Positions 8,071 to 17,806 are shown, counted from the stretch's first letter. The stretch is 64,000 nucleotides of DNA from UBA5429 sp942493315 (GCA_942493315.1 OW818690.1:2170001-2234000); one strand, 5' to 3'. Program-made: numbers and translations. The notes: generated by a model from the letters alone, not told the origin.

Positions 8071-8706
8071 TTATTTTTTTAATTCAATTTTCTTTTCAAT
8101 TTGGTCCCCAAAATCATAAGTCTTCGCAATCAAATCTCCCTTGGCATTACGATATAAAAGTCCCTGAGAGTCTTTATTTTTATTTATTTCGTCTATGTCA
8201 TAATCACGAATCTCAAAATTAAGCATTTCAGTCCAATTATTATTTTTGTAAGTATAAATCCTATAAGAATTTACATTTGACCAGTCTGCCCAATCAATGA
8301 CAAATCCTAACTCATCTGTTCCATTATTATCAATGTCACCTTCGTTTTTTAAGAATGCCAATCCAAATAGTAGGAAATTATCTTTATTAATAATCAATGG
8401 GTTCAGGCTTTTTGAAATCAAGCGACTTATAGGTTTTTTCAGAATTGTCAATGTTACTAAACTGTCATATTCTAAATCTGCATATTTATTAGTCTCTTTG
8501 CCGTTAATTGAACTGATAAATGATTCAGTCAAAGTGTCAATTTTACCATCACCATCAAAATCTCCAGAAATCATTAATCTATCTGTGAAAGAGGTCTCAG
8601 AAACATCAGTTTGTGAGTGTTTTGAATCTAAAGATTTTTTATTTCTTAGCCCTAATTGACAACTAATAATAAGAATACTAATTAATAATCCCAAAAATAA
8701 TCTCAT
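8071..8706 (-). CDS. FG-GAP-like lipoprotein, copy 2 of 5
   Basis: Same protein as 2961..3644, but with the intact stop directly after KIELKK, giving 211 residues from the ATG at 8706. It carries the lipobox-like IISC and the two Asp/Asn-rich loops. Taken as the reference-length form of this cassette. Confidence 0.85.
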   Translation of the reverse strand: MRLFLGLLISILIISCQLGLRNKKSLDSKHSQTDVSETSFTDRLMISGDFDGDGKIDTLTESFISSINGKETNKYADLEYDSLVTLTILKKPISRLISKSLNPLIINKDNFLLFGLAFLKNEGDIDNNGTDELGFVIDWADWSNVNSYRIYTYKNNNWTEMLNFEIRDYDIDEINKNKDSQGLLYRNAKGDLIAKTYDFGDQIEKKIELKK

Positions 8707-8730
8707 AAAATTGTCCAAATTTTCTATGGT

Positions 8731-8855
8731 TGCTAACGCCTGACGCTAAAACTAGGTGGGCTTTCGCGTCAATTAGCCAGCGAGTGTTAGTTTATTTTTT
8801 CATTTTTTTGTTTGTCACGTGGAGAATGCCCACTTAGTTTTAGCGTTTGTTAGCG
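8731..8855 (-). repeat. attC site 11 (family A), owned by the 8860..9486 cassette
   Basis: AAC 8735-8737 and GTT 8849-8851, spacer GCCTGACG. The cassette start repeats GTTAGCGTTTGTTA just inside the site. Confidence 0.92.
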
Positions 8856-8859
8856 TTTG

Positions 8860-9486
8860 TTATTTTATTATTTCTTTATTGCTATTTACTGTATGTTTTC
8901 TTTTTGTTTCGCTATTGATTGATTCATCTTCTGTTATAATCATGATATAGTATTTTTTTAGTTCTGCATTACCAAAAACCTTAATAATCCTTGGTTGTTT
9001 AATTTCATCGTTTTTGTCATTAACCAAGTCATGTAATATTTCTATATGAAATGTACGCCAACCTATCTTAAATTTATGCCTTATAGTTCTTTTAAAGATG
9101 TATCCTTGCTCATTAATGTCAGTATTTTCATATTTAACTACTTTGGATTTTATATGTAGTTGTCTTTTGGGATAAGTGCCTAATTCGCCAAGTCTATTAA
9201 TGTTATATTTTTCTAAAGTGTCCTTAGGAACAAGTTTGAAATCCGCACACGGAATACTATTTTTATTTGGTTCGTCAATAGTAAAAACCGAAAGCAAGTC
9301 AAGATTACTATTATTATTTTTCAAAATTACGAAATAACTGGTTAGTGTGTCTTTCTTTTGACAATAACAAGAAGTCCTAGTAATAAGTGTGTCTCCAGTT
9401 GTTGAAAATAAAACATAATTATCTCCTTGTCCAAAAATACTCGAACATATCAGGATAAATAATATTGTCAGTGCTCGTTTTTTCAT
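8860..9486 (-). CDS. Exported protein of unknown function
   Basis: 208 residues with a signal peptide ending SSIFGQGD (about residue 19). After it comes a CYCQKKDTLTSYF segment with a CxC pair. The remainder is beta-rich with no motif I recognise. Single-gene cassette between a family A site (own) and a family B site. Confidence 0.78.
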   Translation of the reverse strand: MKKRALTILFILICSSIFGQGDNYVLFSTTGDTLITRTSCYCQKKDTLTSYFVILKNNNSNLDLLSVFTIDEPNKNSIPCADFKLVPKDTLEKYNINRLGELGTYPKRQLHIKSKVVKYENTDINEQGYIFKRTIRHKFKIGWRTFHIEILHDLVNDKNDEIKQPRIIKVFGNAELKKYYIMIITEDESINSETKRKHTVNSNKEIIK

Positions 9487-9495
9487 TTTAATAAA

Positions 9496-9618
9496 CGCTA
9501 ACGCCTGACGCTAAGACTAGTGTGGCTTACACTTCACGCCCCTAGCGAGTTGGGTTTATTTATTGTTTTTTCATTGTCAACGGGAACAAGGCCACATTAG
9601 TTTTAGCGTTTGTTAGCA
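9496..9618 (-). repeat. attC site 12 (family B), owned by the 9628..10479 cassette
   Basis: AAC 9500-9502 and GTT 9612-9614. Confidence 0.92.
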
Positions 9619-9627
9619 ACCGTTTTA

Positions 9628-10479
9628 TTATTTTTCATCTTTTATCCACCCAATTATTTTAATTCTATTTGAATTTAAACTGCTATTATTTATTTCACCC
9701 TCAATTAGTTTCCATGAAATGTCACCAATTTCAATACTGTCAAATATTTTAATATTTTCTCCAATTATTTGAATTGGGACATTTTTTTCTTTTAGTAAGA
9801 ATGGATTATTATAATCCTCATAAATATAATATTCTTTGCTATTATTTAATTCCCCAATTTTTGTAAAATGATTCCTAATTCTTAGATTTACAGGAACAAT
9901 GTATGCGCTAATTTCAATTAAAGAATCTCCATTAAGTTCAAAAATATTAAAATGATTAAAATGTTCTTCACAGCAAGCCCACCTAAATGTTTCAAAAACT
10001 GAATTGCCTTCTCTTTCGTAATATTTGGTTATAAAAAACCCTGGTATTCTCATCTCGTTAAACTGTCCATTTTTATTTAAAAACAAAAAAATGAATTGTA
10101 AGTTATCATCAGCAAAATTAAGTCTGTTGTAAACACAATCAAGCTTCCCATCAAAGTTGAAGTCAATGAAATGCAGGTTTCTATTTATTTCTGCTGTGTC
10201 AATGATAGAATAAATTTCCTTATAATCTTTGCGAATTCTCAATAGGTTATAATAACTGTCAAGTAGAGTATAAAAATGAATTGAAGTTGTATCCTTACTG
10301 ATAATGTTGTCAATAACAAAATCAATTTTTGTATTAATGTCAGTCTTAGCAGCTAGAGATGAAAAGTCAAACTTATTTTCAAATATTGTTGTACTGTCAG
10401 TTTTAAAAACCAAGCCATTCAATTCTTGTCCATAAACAGTCGTTGAAGCCAGAATTAACAAAATGATGAATTGTCTCAT
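9628..10479 (-). CDS. Exported protein of unknown function, copy 2 of 4
   Basis: Same 283-residue protein as 7080..7931. Differences seen: Pro in RIPGFF and Asn in CVYNRL, where the other copies have Asp. These substitutions show the copies are independent and not an assembly echo. Confidence 0.85.
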   Translation of the reverse strand: MRQFIILLILASTTVYGQELNGLVFKTDSTTIFENKFDFSSLAAKTDINTKIDFVIDNIISKDTTSIHFYTLLDSYYNLLRIRKDYKEIYSIIDTAEINRNLHFIDFNFDGKLDCVYNRLNFADDNLQFIFLFLNKNGQFNEMRIPGFFITKYYEREGNSVFETFRWACCEEHFNHFNIFELNGDSLIEISAYIVPVNLRIRNHFTKIGELNNSKEYYIYEDYNNPFLLKEKNVPIQIIGENIKIFDSIEIGDISWKLIEGEINNSSLNSNRIKIIGWIKDEK

Positions 10480-10487
10480 AAAATGGT

Positions 10488-10612
10488 TGCTAACGCCTGA
10501 CGCTAAAACTAGGTGGGCTTTCGCGTCGATTAGCCAGCGAGTGTTAGTTTATTTTTTTATTTATTTGTTTGTTACGTGGAGAATGCCCACTTAGTTTTAG
10601 CGTTTGTTAGCG
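10488..10612 (-). repeat. attC site 13 (family A), owned by the 10639..11289 cassette
   Basis: AAC 10492-10494 and GTT 10606-10608, spacer GCCTGACG. The second copy of this gene (23811) carries a family B site instead. Confidence 0.92.
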
Positions 10613-10638
10613 GTACGTTGTTTTATTATCATCTTGTT

Positions 10639-11289
10639 TTAGTGTGGAAAAATGTATGTACTTCTTTTCTTTATTCTATATTTACAATTTGTTATTTTGT
10701 ATTGCTTATTGTTTATGTTCAATTGAAGATTCAAAAGTAAATTTTTGACATCTTTCAGTTGCTTATTTGTTCTGATATCGATTTCATAGGATTTATAAAA
10801 ATATTCTCTTTCCCTCCAAAATCCTTCTTTTGCGGCTTCAATTGAGTCATTCCTTTCCCATTCCTGAAATGTAGGTGTTAGCTCAGAAAATGTATAAATA
10901 TTCTTTCTATAATTACATCTAATGTATACTACCTTTAATGTATCGTTCTTGTCAATATCAATCAATGTAAATTCATCAACATCAATTTTTGGTGCAGGAA
11001 TATACCTTTGATTTCTATCAATATAAATACTTAACGATACGTCTATTGAGTCTGTCGATTCACTAACATAACTATCTGTATTCATAAGACTCGCCCAGAC
11101 ATTAAAACGAATATCCATATTTTCATCTATTGAAATATTCTTATTGTCGCCATACCAAGTTGTATAGTGTTTTGCATTTTTATTTATTGGTACAATAAAC
11201 CATCCTTTCAATCTAGAACTACAACTACAGAATAAAAATCCAAGTACAAGAATTACTAATATATGATATGTGCTTTTTCTTAAAATCAT
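10639..11289 (-). CDS. Lipoprotein of unknown function, copy 1 of 2
   Basis: 216 residues. VLGFLFCSCSSRLKG gives a lipobox-like Cys near residue 21-23. After it comes a beta-rich domain with DVSLSIYIDRNQRYIPAP and a C-terminal basic segment (YRIKKRSTYIFPH). Repeated at 23811..24461 with silent base changes, but with a different attC family. No domain recognised. Confidence 0.8.
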   Translation of the reverse strand: MILRKSTYHILVILVLGFLFCSCSSRLKGWFIVPINKNAKHYTTWYGDNKNISIDENMDIRFNVWASLMNTDSYVSESTDSIDVSLSIYIDRNQRYIPAPKIDVDEFTLIDIDKNDTLKVVYIRCNYRKNIYTFSELTPTFQEWERNDSIEAAKEGFWREREYFYKSYEIDIRTNKQLKDVKNLLLNLQLNINNKQYKITNCKYRIKKRSTYIFPH

Positions 11290-11308
11290 GTTATTTATTT
11301 ACAATGAC

Positions 11309-11431
11309 CGCTAACGTTCAACGCTAAAACTAGGTGGGCTTTCGCGTCGATTAGCCAGCGAGTGTTAGTTTATTTTTTTATTTTTTTTGTCTACGTGGAG
11401 TATGCCCACTTAGTTTTAGCGTTTGTTACCT
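11309..11431 (-). repeat. attC site 14 (family A), owned by the 11442..12326 cassette
   Basis: AAC 11313-11315 and GTT 11425-11427, spacer GTTCAACG. Confidence 0.92.
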
Positions 11432-11441
11432 GCTGGCATTT

Positions 11442-12326
11442 TTATTCTTTAATTAATGTAAATTTTGTCTGTTTATTTGCAGCCATTACTCCGCTTGCTT
11501 CTAAACTCATTATTCCATCATAACTAATCCAACGTCCTTTATCAACAGAGAATTCCGCAATCCCCTGATGAGAAAATTTTATCATTGTTTCTGTTTTTTC
11601 ACCTTCACTACCAAAGAATGATGGTGTATTAAAGTTACCTTTTACGTATTCAACAATGTTGTATTTCAAAACTGCTATTGTTTCACCGTTTACTACTTTT
11701 ATCTCATTTAGAGTCACTTCATTTATTTTGTATGCACTATCACACTCAAAATTTTGGTCATTAGAAATTAAGTTAATGTCCAACGACCATTTATCGCCAA
11801 CTTTCACTGGTTTTGAAGGCAATTCAAAGAACAATGAAATTAAATTCTTTTGGTCACTTTTAACCCAAAAACTGTGAATTTCACCAGATTCATAAACAGA
11901 ACCACGTAACATAATTCCTTGAGTCATTGATTGCATCATTTTCATTATTTCTGTTTCATTGCTATCAGATGTGTCAATGTCAGTTTCTTTAATTGGTTCT
12001 TTGGGTTTTGTAGTCAAGATAATATCAATCACGCTGTTACCCTTATTTGTAAGCGTGGTAACATAGTCTTGATTTTTAAATGCTTGATTAAACTTTTTGA
12101 AAAAATCTTTACTCTCTTTAAGTCCATTTTCAGAGCTATCAGAAAGTGCTTTAAACAATCCTCCAAAATCCATTTCAATTGAACTTGTGTCAATATCACT
12201 CATTACAGTCAAATAACTTAGCTTTTCATCTTTTGCTATTTTCCATTTCAGGTCAACAGTTTGGTTTTTCTGCCCGAACACTGTTAAAGTAATGACTGCT
12301 AAAAAAAATGTTAATCTTAATCTCAT
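11442..12326 (-). CDS. Exported DUF6263-like protein
   Basis: 294 residues with a signal peptide ending LTVFGQKN (about residue 18). The layout resembles Bacteroidota DUF6263-type secreted proteins of unknown role: an N-terminal strand region, KPVKVGDKWSLD in the middle, and a C-terminal EFSVDKGRWISYDGIMSLEASG. The family name is recalled, not searched. Single-gene cassette; inner ends GTTACCTGCTGGC and GCTTGCAGGTAAC. Confidence 0.65.
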   Translation of the reverse strand: MRLRLTFFLAVITLTVFGQKNQTVDLKWKIAKDEKLSYLTVMSDIDTSSIEMDFGGLFKALSDSSENGLKESKDFFKKFNQAFKNQDYVTTLTNKGNSVIDIILTTKPKEPIKETDIDTSDSNETEIMKMMQSMTQGIMLRGSVYESGEIHSFWVKSDQKNLISLFFELPSKPVKVGDKWSLDINLISNDQNFECDSAYKINEVTLNEIKVVNGETIAVLKYNIVEYVKGNFNTPSFFGSEGEKTETMIKFSHQGIAEFSVDKGRWISYDGIMSLEASGVMAANKQTKFTLIKE

Positions 12327-12352
12327 ATTGTTGTGTGTTTAGTTATGCTTGC

Positions 12353-12477
12353 AGGTAACGTTCAACGCTAAAACTAGGTGGGCTTTCGCGTCGATTCGCC
12401 AGCGAGTGTTAGTTTATTTTTTTATTTTTTTGTTTGTTACGTGGAGAATGCCCACTTAGTTTTAGCGTTTGTTATGG
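12353..12477 (-). repeat. attC site 15 (family A), owned by the 12490..13035 cassette
   Basis: AAC 12357-12359 and GTT 12471-12473, spacer GTTCAACG. Confidence 0.92.
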
Positions 12478-12489
12478 CCATTTTTTCTT

Positions 12490-13035
12490 TTATTTTTCAG
12501 AGAGTGAATCTTTTCTCCAATTACTCTTAATCACAACCACCGCAAGAATTGCACTTATCAGGCTTCCTATCATTCCTCCCCAAATCGATCCGCCAACCCA
12601 AGCAAATTTAATCATTCCAATCTTATCTGTGGGAGTCATAGGGAAATGTGATTTATAAAAATCGGGGCTTAATGTAGCAAGGAACATTGCCAAAAGTCCG
12701 CCAATAATCCAACATATAAATACTATACCAATAATCTTTAGTAATTGTTTAAATGCAAATTTAAAAGGTGCTTGTCCTTTAGTTATAATCGCAAAACCTG
12801 TCGTAAAAATAATCGAGAATATTACACCATATACTAGTCCTTCAAAAATACCTTGAGCAACACTTGCAACCCAAATATTAGTAAAGTCCCAATTCATAAT
12901 CGCTTGAAAATAAAACGGGCTAACAAAACCATTAATCATGTTTGTAATCGCACCTATAAATCCACCAGCGCAAATACATGTCAAAGCTACAAGTAAAATT
13001 CTTAATAAGCTAAATTGTTTATTATTTGTCTCCAT
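12490..13035 (-). CDS. Inner-membrane protein with four predicted membrane segments
   Basis: 181 residues. Hydrophobic Gly-rich segments at about residues 10-30, 55-85, 95-118 and 145-170 suggest four transmembrane helices. The N-terminal tail is cytoplasmic-type and the C-terminus (KSNWRKDSLSEK) basic. No transporter motif recognised. It is one of the few integral membrane cassettes here, the others being 14259/29117 and 26076. Confidence 0.78.
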   Translation of the reverse strand: METNNKQFSLLRILLVALTCICAGGFIGAITNMINGFVSPFYFQAIMNWDFTNIWVASVAQGIFEGLVYGVIFSIIFTTGFAIITKGQAPFKFAFKQLLKIIGIVFICWIIGGLLAMFLATLSPDFYKSHFPMTPTDKIGMIKFAWVGGSIWGGMIGSLISAILAVVVIKSNWRKDSLSEK

Positions 13036-13053
13036 AGTTGTTTTTTTAATTGG

Positions 13054-13178
13054 CCATAACGTTCAGCGCTAAAACTTGGTGGGCTTTCGCGTCGATTCGC
13101 CAGCGAGTGTTAGTTTGTTTTTTTATTTTTTTGTTGTCTACGTGGAGAATGCCCACTTAGTTTTAGCGTTTGTTAGGC
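13054..13178 (-). repeat. attC site 16 (family A), owned by the 13183..14100 cassette
   Basis: AAC 13058-13060 and GTT 13172-13174. AACTTGG sub-variant, spacer GTTCAGCG. Confidence 0.92.
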
Positions 13179-13182
13179 ATTG

Positions 13183-14100
13183 TTATTCTATCAAATTAAT
13201 CTCTAACGTTACTGTTTGTGTTATTCCAGTTACTTCAGTTATCTTTTCAAGTATTACCCTCGTTATCAATTTAAGTTTTAGGTCATAAAAGTATTTTGAT
13301 TGTGAATTTAGTTTGAAATTAGGCATTTCCTCATTTCTTATTTGAGATTTTCCAAGTTTTGACAATTTTTCAATCGTTTCTTGTGCAATCCTATTTATTT
13401 CTTCCTGATTTCCTTTTTCTTCGTATTTAATTATTAATATATTTTCATCTATAGAATCTATATTGAATTCTCCTTCGACAGGAAATGGTTTTCCATCAAA
13501 TGGGTTTGAATATGTGGATACAGCTTTCATCCCAATTCCGTCTGTGAAGTTTTTAGCGTATAAATTAAAATACAATCCAATTTCAGGAAAATAAGTTGAA
13601 AGCAATATTTCTGGAGTGGAAAAAGTTGGTTCAATTTGTTGGTTAATAAAAGACATTGTTGCAGAATCAATTTTTGTCATTTTATTATTGTAAGTTTTTA
13701 AAAATGCATTTTTTACATTCTGCTTCAATTGTGAATAATTCAATAATTTAATTCCACCTAAAAAAGGGTCAAATATGATTTCAATTTCTATACCTCTATA
13801 AAGATTAAACATCTCGATGTATTCAGGTTCAATCTCACTTATTAGTTTATCTGGTCCGACTGCCTTTGATTCACCATACTTCCAAAAACATTTAAGTCTA
13901 TCATCCTGCAGAATAAAAGTGGCTTCAACCTCTGTTAATAATCCTAAATCCTTAGTTATTGGTTTTCTTGAATCTATATTACCTCGCTTTACAGTAAAAC
14001 GATATATTTTTTCTAAGTCAAAATTACTTTCAATTAAATAATTCTGACTCCAAGCAGAAAATGAAATTAAAATTAAAATGCAAATCAATGTTTGTTTCAT
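13183..14100 (-). CDS. Exported protein of unknown function
   Basis: About 305 residues from the ATG at 14100 (MKQTLICILILISFSAWSQ), with a signal peptide cleaved near residue 19. The open frame continues upstream through the attC to 14226, but those codons are recombination-site sequence. The protein has repeated amphipathic strands and an NRIAQETIEKLSKLGKSQ helix. Its overall form is similar to the 11442 protein (quantity-type secreted protein with a late beta-rich domain), but homology is not certain. Confidence 0.75.
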   Translation of the reverse strand: MKQTLICILILISFSAWSQNYLIESNFDLEKIYRFTVKRGNIDSRKPITKDLGLLTEVEATFILQDDRLKCFWKYGESKAVGPDKLISEIEPEYIEMFNLYRGIEIEIIFDPFLGGIKLLNYSQLKQNVKNAFLKTYNNKMTKIDSATMSFINQQIEPTFSTPEILLSTYFPEIGLYFNLYAKNFTDGIGMKAVSTYSNPFDGKPFPVEGEFNIDSIDENILIIKYEEKGNQEEINRIAQETIEKLSKLGKSQIRNEEMPNFKLNSQSKYFYDLKLKLITRVILEKITEVTGITQTVTLEINLIE

Positions 14101-14123
14101 ATTGCGCTTTTTTTTATAATAAT

Positions 14124-14248
14124 GCCTAACGCCTGGCGCTAAAACTTGGTGGGCTTTCGCGTCAATTAGCCAGCGAGTGTTAGTTTGTTTTTTTATTTTT
14201 ATGTTTGTCACGTGGAGAATGCCCACTTAGTTTTAGCGTTTGTTGTAG
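14124..14248 (-). repeat. attC site 17 (family A), owned by the 14259..15014 cassette
   Basis: AAC 14128-14130 and GTT 14242-14244. GCCTGGCG spacer with the AACTTGG arm; the same sub-variant as attC 34, which belongs to the duplicate cassette. Confidence 0.92.
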
Positions 14249-14258
14249 TGCGTTTTTT

Positions 14259-15014
14259 TTAATTCCATGCTCTTATTGTGTAAGGTTTTAAAATATCTAA
14301 TTTACCATTAACTTTTTCTAATGGTATTTTCGTTGGACTAGTAAAGGTTACCTTTTTGTCTTTTTCAGTATTTCTAAAAGATATTATTTTTGCTGAAATA
14401 ATTTTTCCAAAACGAGTCACAATACGAACTTTTGTTTCAGGACAGTAATATCCATTTATTCTTTCATATTGCATACCTTCTCTCTTAACTTCTTGTTTCA
14501 ATATTGCTGACGTTAGTTCAACTTCAAATGATTCTTCAGGTGCTTCTACAAACAAGACATTATAAGATTCTTCATTATCAAAATAGTACCAACAATTAAT
14601 TTCTTCTGTTCTTGGTTTATATATGTAAGAACCAATACCTATCATAACTAATAATGAGACTAAAAGTGTTTTTATGATGAGATTATTTATAAAATTACTT
14701 TCCATTTGAACTGAAAACATGAGCCCAATACTAAATAATAGTGGAATAATACCAACTATCATTCTATCATAATTTATTGAATCAAAAAACAAAACAAATC
14801 CAATTGTTTCAGCACTTAAAGTAATCCATAAACATGCTGAAACCAAGAAAATTATTTTTGAATTTTTATTTTTAAATATCCCCATTATAATTGCAGCAAA
14901 TGTTATTACTGTCAAGAAAGGGAAGTGAAGTCCTTCTGTAATCAATCTGCCATAAACTGACAGCAACCCCCAAAGAACTAGCAAAAATGAAAAGATATAT
15001 TTTAGAATATTCAT
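14259..15014 (-). CDS. Membrane protein of unknown function, copy 1 of 2
   Basis: 251 residues. Five hydrophobic segments fill residues 1-140, followed by a soluble C-terminal domain of about 110 residues containing NCWYYFDNEESYNVLF and YYCPETKVRIVTRFG. The duplicate at 29117..29872 appears identical in protein and shares the attC, yet lies 15 kb away in the first array position. This is consistent with excision and re-insertion at attI. Confidence 0.82.
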   Translation of the reverse strand: MNILKYIFSFLLVLWGLLSVYGRLITEGLHFPFLTVITFAAIIMGIFKNKNSKIIFLVSACLWITLSAETIGFVLFFDSINYDRMIVGIIPLLFSIGLMFSVQMESNFINNLIIKTLLVSLLVMIGIGSYIYKPRTEEINCWYYFDNEESYNVLFVEAPEESFEVELTSAILKQEVKREGMQYERINGYYCPETKVRIVTRFGKIISAKIISFRNTEKDKKVTFTSPTKIPLEKVNGKLDILKPYTIRAWN

Positions 15015-15032
15015 GATCTCAATTTTAATGCA

Positions 15033-15157
15033 CTACAACGTTTGACGCTAAAACTTGGTGGGCTTTTGCGTTACTTAGCCAGCGAGTGTTAGATTATTTT
15101 TTTATTTTTATGTTTGTCACGTGGAGAATGCCCACTTAGTTTTAGCGTTTGTTATAG
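15033..15157 (-). repeat. attC site 18 (family A), owned by the 15356..16258 cassette
   Basis: AAC 15037-15039 and GTT 15151-15153. Centre reads TTTTGCGTTACTTAGCC; spacer GTTTGACG. Confidence 0.92.
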
Positions 15158-15355
15158 CGCGTTTTTAATTTGTTTCTAAGCTTGTCGTTGTTTTGAAATT
15201 AACAAAACCGTAATTGCTCTGTATGATCCTTATTTATTAATGTGTGAAAAAGAGTACCTTTGTCTAACTCAATCGTAACGAAGTTGATTAAAAGTAAGGA
15301 ATCTTAGTTAACGTAACTTTTAACCGACTTGTTAAAGTCTCTGTTAAATTATGTT
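15158..15355. other. Non-coding 3' part of a cassette
   Basis: About 200 bp between the stop of 15356..16258 and its attC. No ORF on the cassette strand is convincing. It contains a TACCTTTG string on the plus strand (like a -7 box) and nothing else I can identify. Confidence 0.4.
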
Positions 15356-16258
15356 TTAGTTATATTTATATTCTATTTTGTATTGTTTCCCTGAGTTATA
15401 ATAATTATTGTCAATCTTAGAAATTAAAATATTATTTTTGTCGTAAATATATTCGATTTCCCTCGTTTTTCTACTAAATCTGTTACCTTCAATGAAGATT
15501 TCCTTTACTAATAATGAGTTTTTATATTCAGAGATTTCAGTATTTATTATTTCCCCATTTTTAATTTCTTCAACAATAACAATTTCAGGATTTTCATAAG
15601 TATATTTAAACAATAAATATGGGTTTTCTTCTTTGCCTTTCCACCAACATACGATTCTTCCCAGTGAATCATAATTGTAAAAGGTACTAGCATTATAACC
15701 CTGTGTTGATGAAGATTCTATTTGTGAAAGTATGTTATTTTTATACTTGTATATTTGAGTTAGAGTATCTCCATCTGAATAAAAAATAAAATGCTTCAAA
15801 ATTAATGTGTCTTGAAAATAAGCTAATTCATTTAGTTTGCGTTCTTTATAATTTAATTCTTTTAATCTTTTTGATTCTAATAATTCCTGCAAATTATTCA
15901 AGCTTAAAATGAAATTTGTTACATTTTCAAATTTGCATTCGGTTTTATATTCAAAGGTTATGTTAACATCTGAAATACTATCATATTCATATTCACAAAC
16001 TATTAATCCAGCATTTGAATGTACCCAAAAGAATCTTGTTAGTTTGTCATTTTCATATAAGTATCCTAAAAGCATTGAAATACCACTTATACTATCAGGG
16101 AATGTTTTTTCAAATACCAATCTGTTTTCAGAGTCAAATTGTTTAATTGATAAGGTATCCGTTTGGTTTGCAATCTCAATTATAGTTGAATTGAAAATAT
16201 TTTGACTTTTTGCCGAAAAATTAATAAGTAAAATTAGAATTATAAAAGTAAATTTCAT
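15356..16258 (-). CDS. Exported YD/RHS-like repeat protein
   Basis: 300 residues with a signal peptide ending NFSAKSQ (about residue 18). The body has short repeated units such as FDSENRLVFE, YKYKNNILSQIE, YNYDSLGRIV and YIYDKNNILISK. These resemble the YD-type x-YD-x2-G-x-L/I repeats of wall-associated and RHS proteins, but it is far shorter than a full RHS toxin. Between its stop and the attC lie about 200 bp with no gene. Confidence 0.72.
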   Translation of the reverse strand: MKFTFIILILLINFSAKSQNIFNSTIIEIANQTDTLSIKQFDSENRLVFEKTFPDSISGISMLLGYLYENDKLTRFFWVHSNAGLIVCEYEYDSISDVNITFEYKTECKFENVTNFILSLNNLQELLESKRLKELNYKERKLNELAYFQDTLILKHFIFYSDGDTLTQIYKYKNNILSQIESSSTQGYNASTFYNYDSLGRIVCWWKGKEENPYLLFKYTYENPEIVIVEEIKNGEIINTEISEYKNSLLVKEIFIEGNRFSRKTREIEYIYDKNNILISKIDNNYYNSGKQYKIEYKYN

Positions 16259-16276
16259 GACTGTGTCTTTAATGCG

Positions 16277-16401
16277 CTATAACGCCTGACGCTAAGACTA
16301 GTGTGGCTTACACTTCACGCCCCTAGCGAGTTGGGTTTATTTATTGTTTTTTTTCATTGTCAACGGGAACAAGGCCACATTAGTTTTAGCGTTTGTTGGC
16401 G
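16277..16401 (-). repeat. attC site 19 (family B), owned by the 16483..16995 cassette
   Basis: AAC 16281-16283 and GTT 16395-16397. The T run before CATTGTCAACGG is two bases longer than in most family B copies. Confidence 0.92.
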
Positions 16402-16482
16402 GCAGTAAGTTATTTAGTCGAAGAGTTATGGTTTGATGTTCGGACATACTGTTTAAATTACAGTTGTTGTTGTCAATTATTG

Positions 16483-16995
16483 TTATAGTTTTTCAGCTTT
16501 TGAAACAGTCATTAAAACGTCAGTATGATGATGCCCAGTATGCTTACCATAAAATTGTCCAGTTACTGTAATTCTCTTGTCAACAAAAGGATGAAGTGAA
16601 AGTTTTCCCATTGGCGCTAATTGAAATTTGGTAATACCATTTGTTGTCACGTCAAAATCTGAGCTGTCAGAAGTCTGAATTACATTTATAGTCTTGTCAG
16701 GGTATAAGATGTAAGAATATTCTTTTGCATCTGATTCAGGTGACTCTCCAAAGTTTGGAAGTCCATAATAGAGTTCAACTTTTAATGTTCCGCTTATGGT
16801 AGAAACGTTTGGCTCAAAATAATAGTCTTGTAAAGATGATGCAGGTTTAATCTGTGCTACACTATCTTTTGTCTGTTGGTTAAAAACTTTTTGTGTGTCT
16901 GAAGTGTCTGATAAGGGTACTTGCGAATTATTTCTGCAACTCATCATTAGATAAATTGTCAATATAAGTCCAAATAGTAGTGATGTCAATCTCAT
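16483..16995 (-). CDS. Lipoprotein of unknown function
   Basis: 170 residues. TIYLMMSCRNNSQ gives a plausible lipobox (Cys about 20). The C-terminal part reads KRITVTGQFYGKHTGHHHTDVLMTVSKAEKL with a GHHH cluster that might bind metal. It resembles DUF4431-type proteins, which have a similar xxRVxVxGxLxxxxTGHHHTxVLL ending (recalled, uncertain). Role unknown. Confidence 0.7.
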   Translation of the reverse strand: MRLTSLLFGLILTIYLMMSCRNNSQVPLSDTSDTQKVFNQQTKDSVAQIKPASSLQDYYFEPNVSTISGTLKVELYYGLPNFGESPESDAKEYSYILYPDKTINVIQTSDSSDFDVTTNGITKFQLAPMGKLSLHPFVDKRITVTGQFYGKHTGHHHTDVLMTVSKAEKL

Positions 16996-17041
16996 TTTTA
17001 GTCTTCTCTAATGAGTTAGTTTTGTTGTCTAATTTTATTGC

Positions 17042-17162
17042 CGCCAACGGTTGGCGCTAAAACTAGGTGGGCTTTCGCGTCAATTAGCCAGCGAGTGTTA
17101 GTCTGTTTTTTATTTTTTTTGTCACGTGGAGAATGCCCACTTAGTTTTAGCGTTTGTTAGCA
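17042..17162 (-). repeat. attC site 20 (family A), owned by the 17171..17806 cassette
   Basis: AAC 17046-17048 and GTT 17156-17158, spacer GGTTGGCG; central T tract two bases shorter than in its sister copies. Confidence 0.92.
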
Positions 17163-17170
17163 ACCGTTTT

Positions 17171-17806
17171 TTATTTTTTTAATTCAATTTTCTTTTCAAT
17201 TTGGTCCCCAAAATCATAAGTCTTCGCAATCAAATCTCCCTTGGCATTACGATATAAAAGTCCCTGAGAGTCTTTATTTTTATTTATTTCGTCTATGTCA
17301 TAATCACGAATCTCAAAATTAAGCATTTCAGTCCAATTATTATTTTTGTAAGTATAAATCCTATAAGAATTTACATTTGACCAGTCTGCCCAATCAATGA
17401 CAAATCCTAACTCATCTGTTCCATTATTATCAATGTCACCTTCGTTTTTTAAGAATGCCAATCCAAATAGTAGGAAATTATCTTTATTAATAATCAATGG
17501 GTTCAGGCTTTTTGAAATCAAGCGACTTATAGGTTTTTTCAGAATTGTCAATGTTACTAAACTGTCATATTCTAAATCTGCATATTTATTAGTCTCTTTG
17601 CCGTTAATTGAACTGATAAATGATTCAGTCAAAGTGTCAATTTTACCATCACCATCAAAATCTCCAGAAATCATTAATCTATCTGTGAAAGAGGTCTCAG
17701 AAACATCAGTTTGTGAGTGTTTTGAATCTAAAGATTTTTTATTTCTTAGCCCTAATTGACAACTAATAATAAGAATACTAATTAATAATCCCAAAAATAA
17801 TCTCAT
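17171..17806 (-). CDS. FG-GAP-like lipoprotein, copy 3 of 5
   Basis: Reference-length form identical in protein to the 8071 copy, from the ATG at 17806. It lies directly beside two copies of the four-copy cassette, so this part of the array is built almost entirely of duplicates. Confidence 0.85.
   Translation of the reverse strand: MRLFLGLLISILIISCQLGLRNKKSLDSKHSQTDVSETSFTDRLMISGDFDGDGKIDTLTESFISSINGKETNKYADLEYDSLVTLTILKKPISRLISKSLNPLIINKDNFLLFGLAFLKNEGDIDNNGTDELGFVIDWADWSNVNSYRIYTYKNNNWTEMLNFEIRDYDIDEINKNKDSQGLLYRNAKGDLIAKTYDFGDQIEKKIELKK

Noticed and set aside
13183..14226. N-terminal extension of the 13183 gene through the attC
   Set aside because: The extra codons are recombination-site sequence and a signal-peptide ATG lies at 14100.
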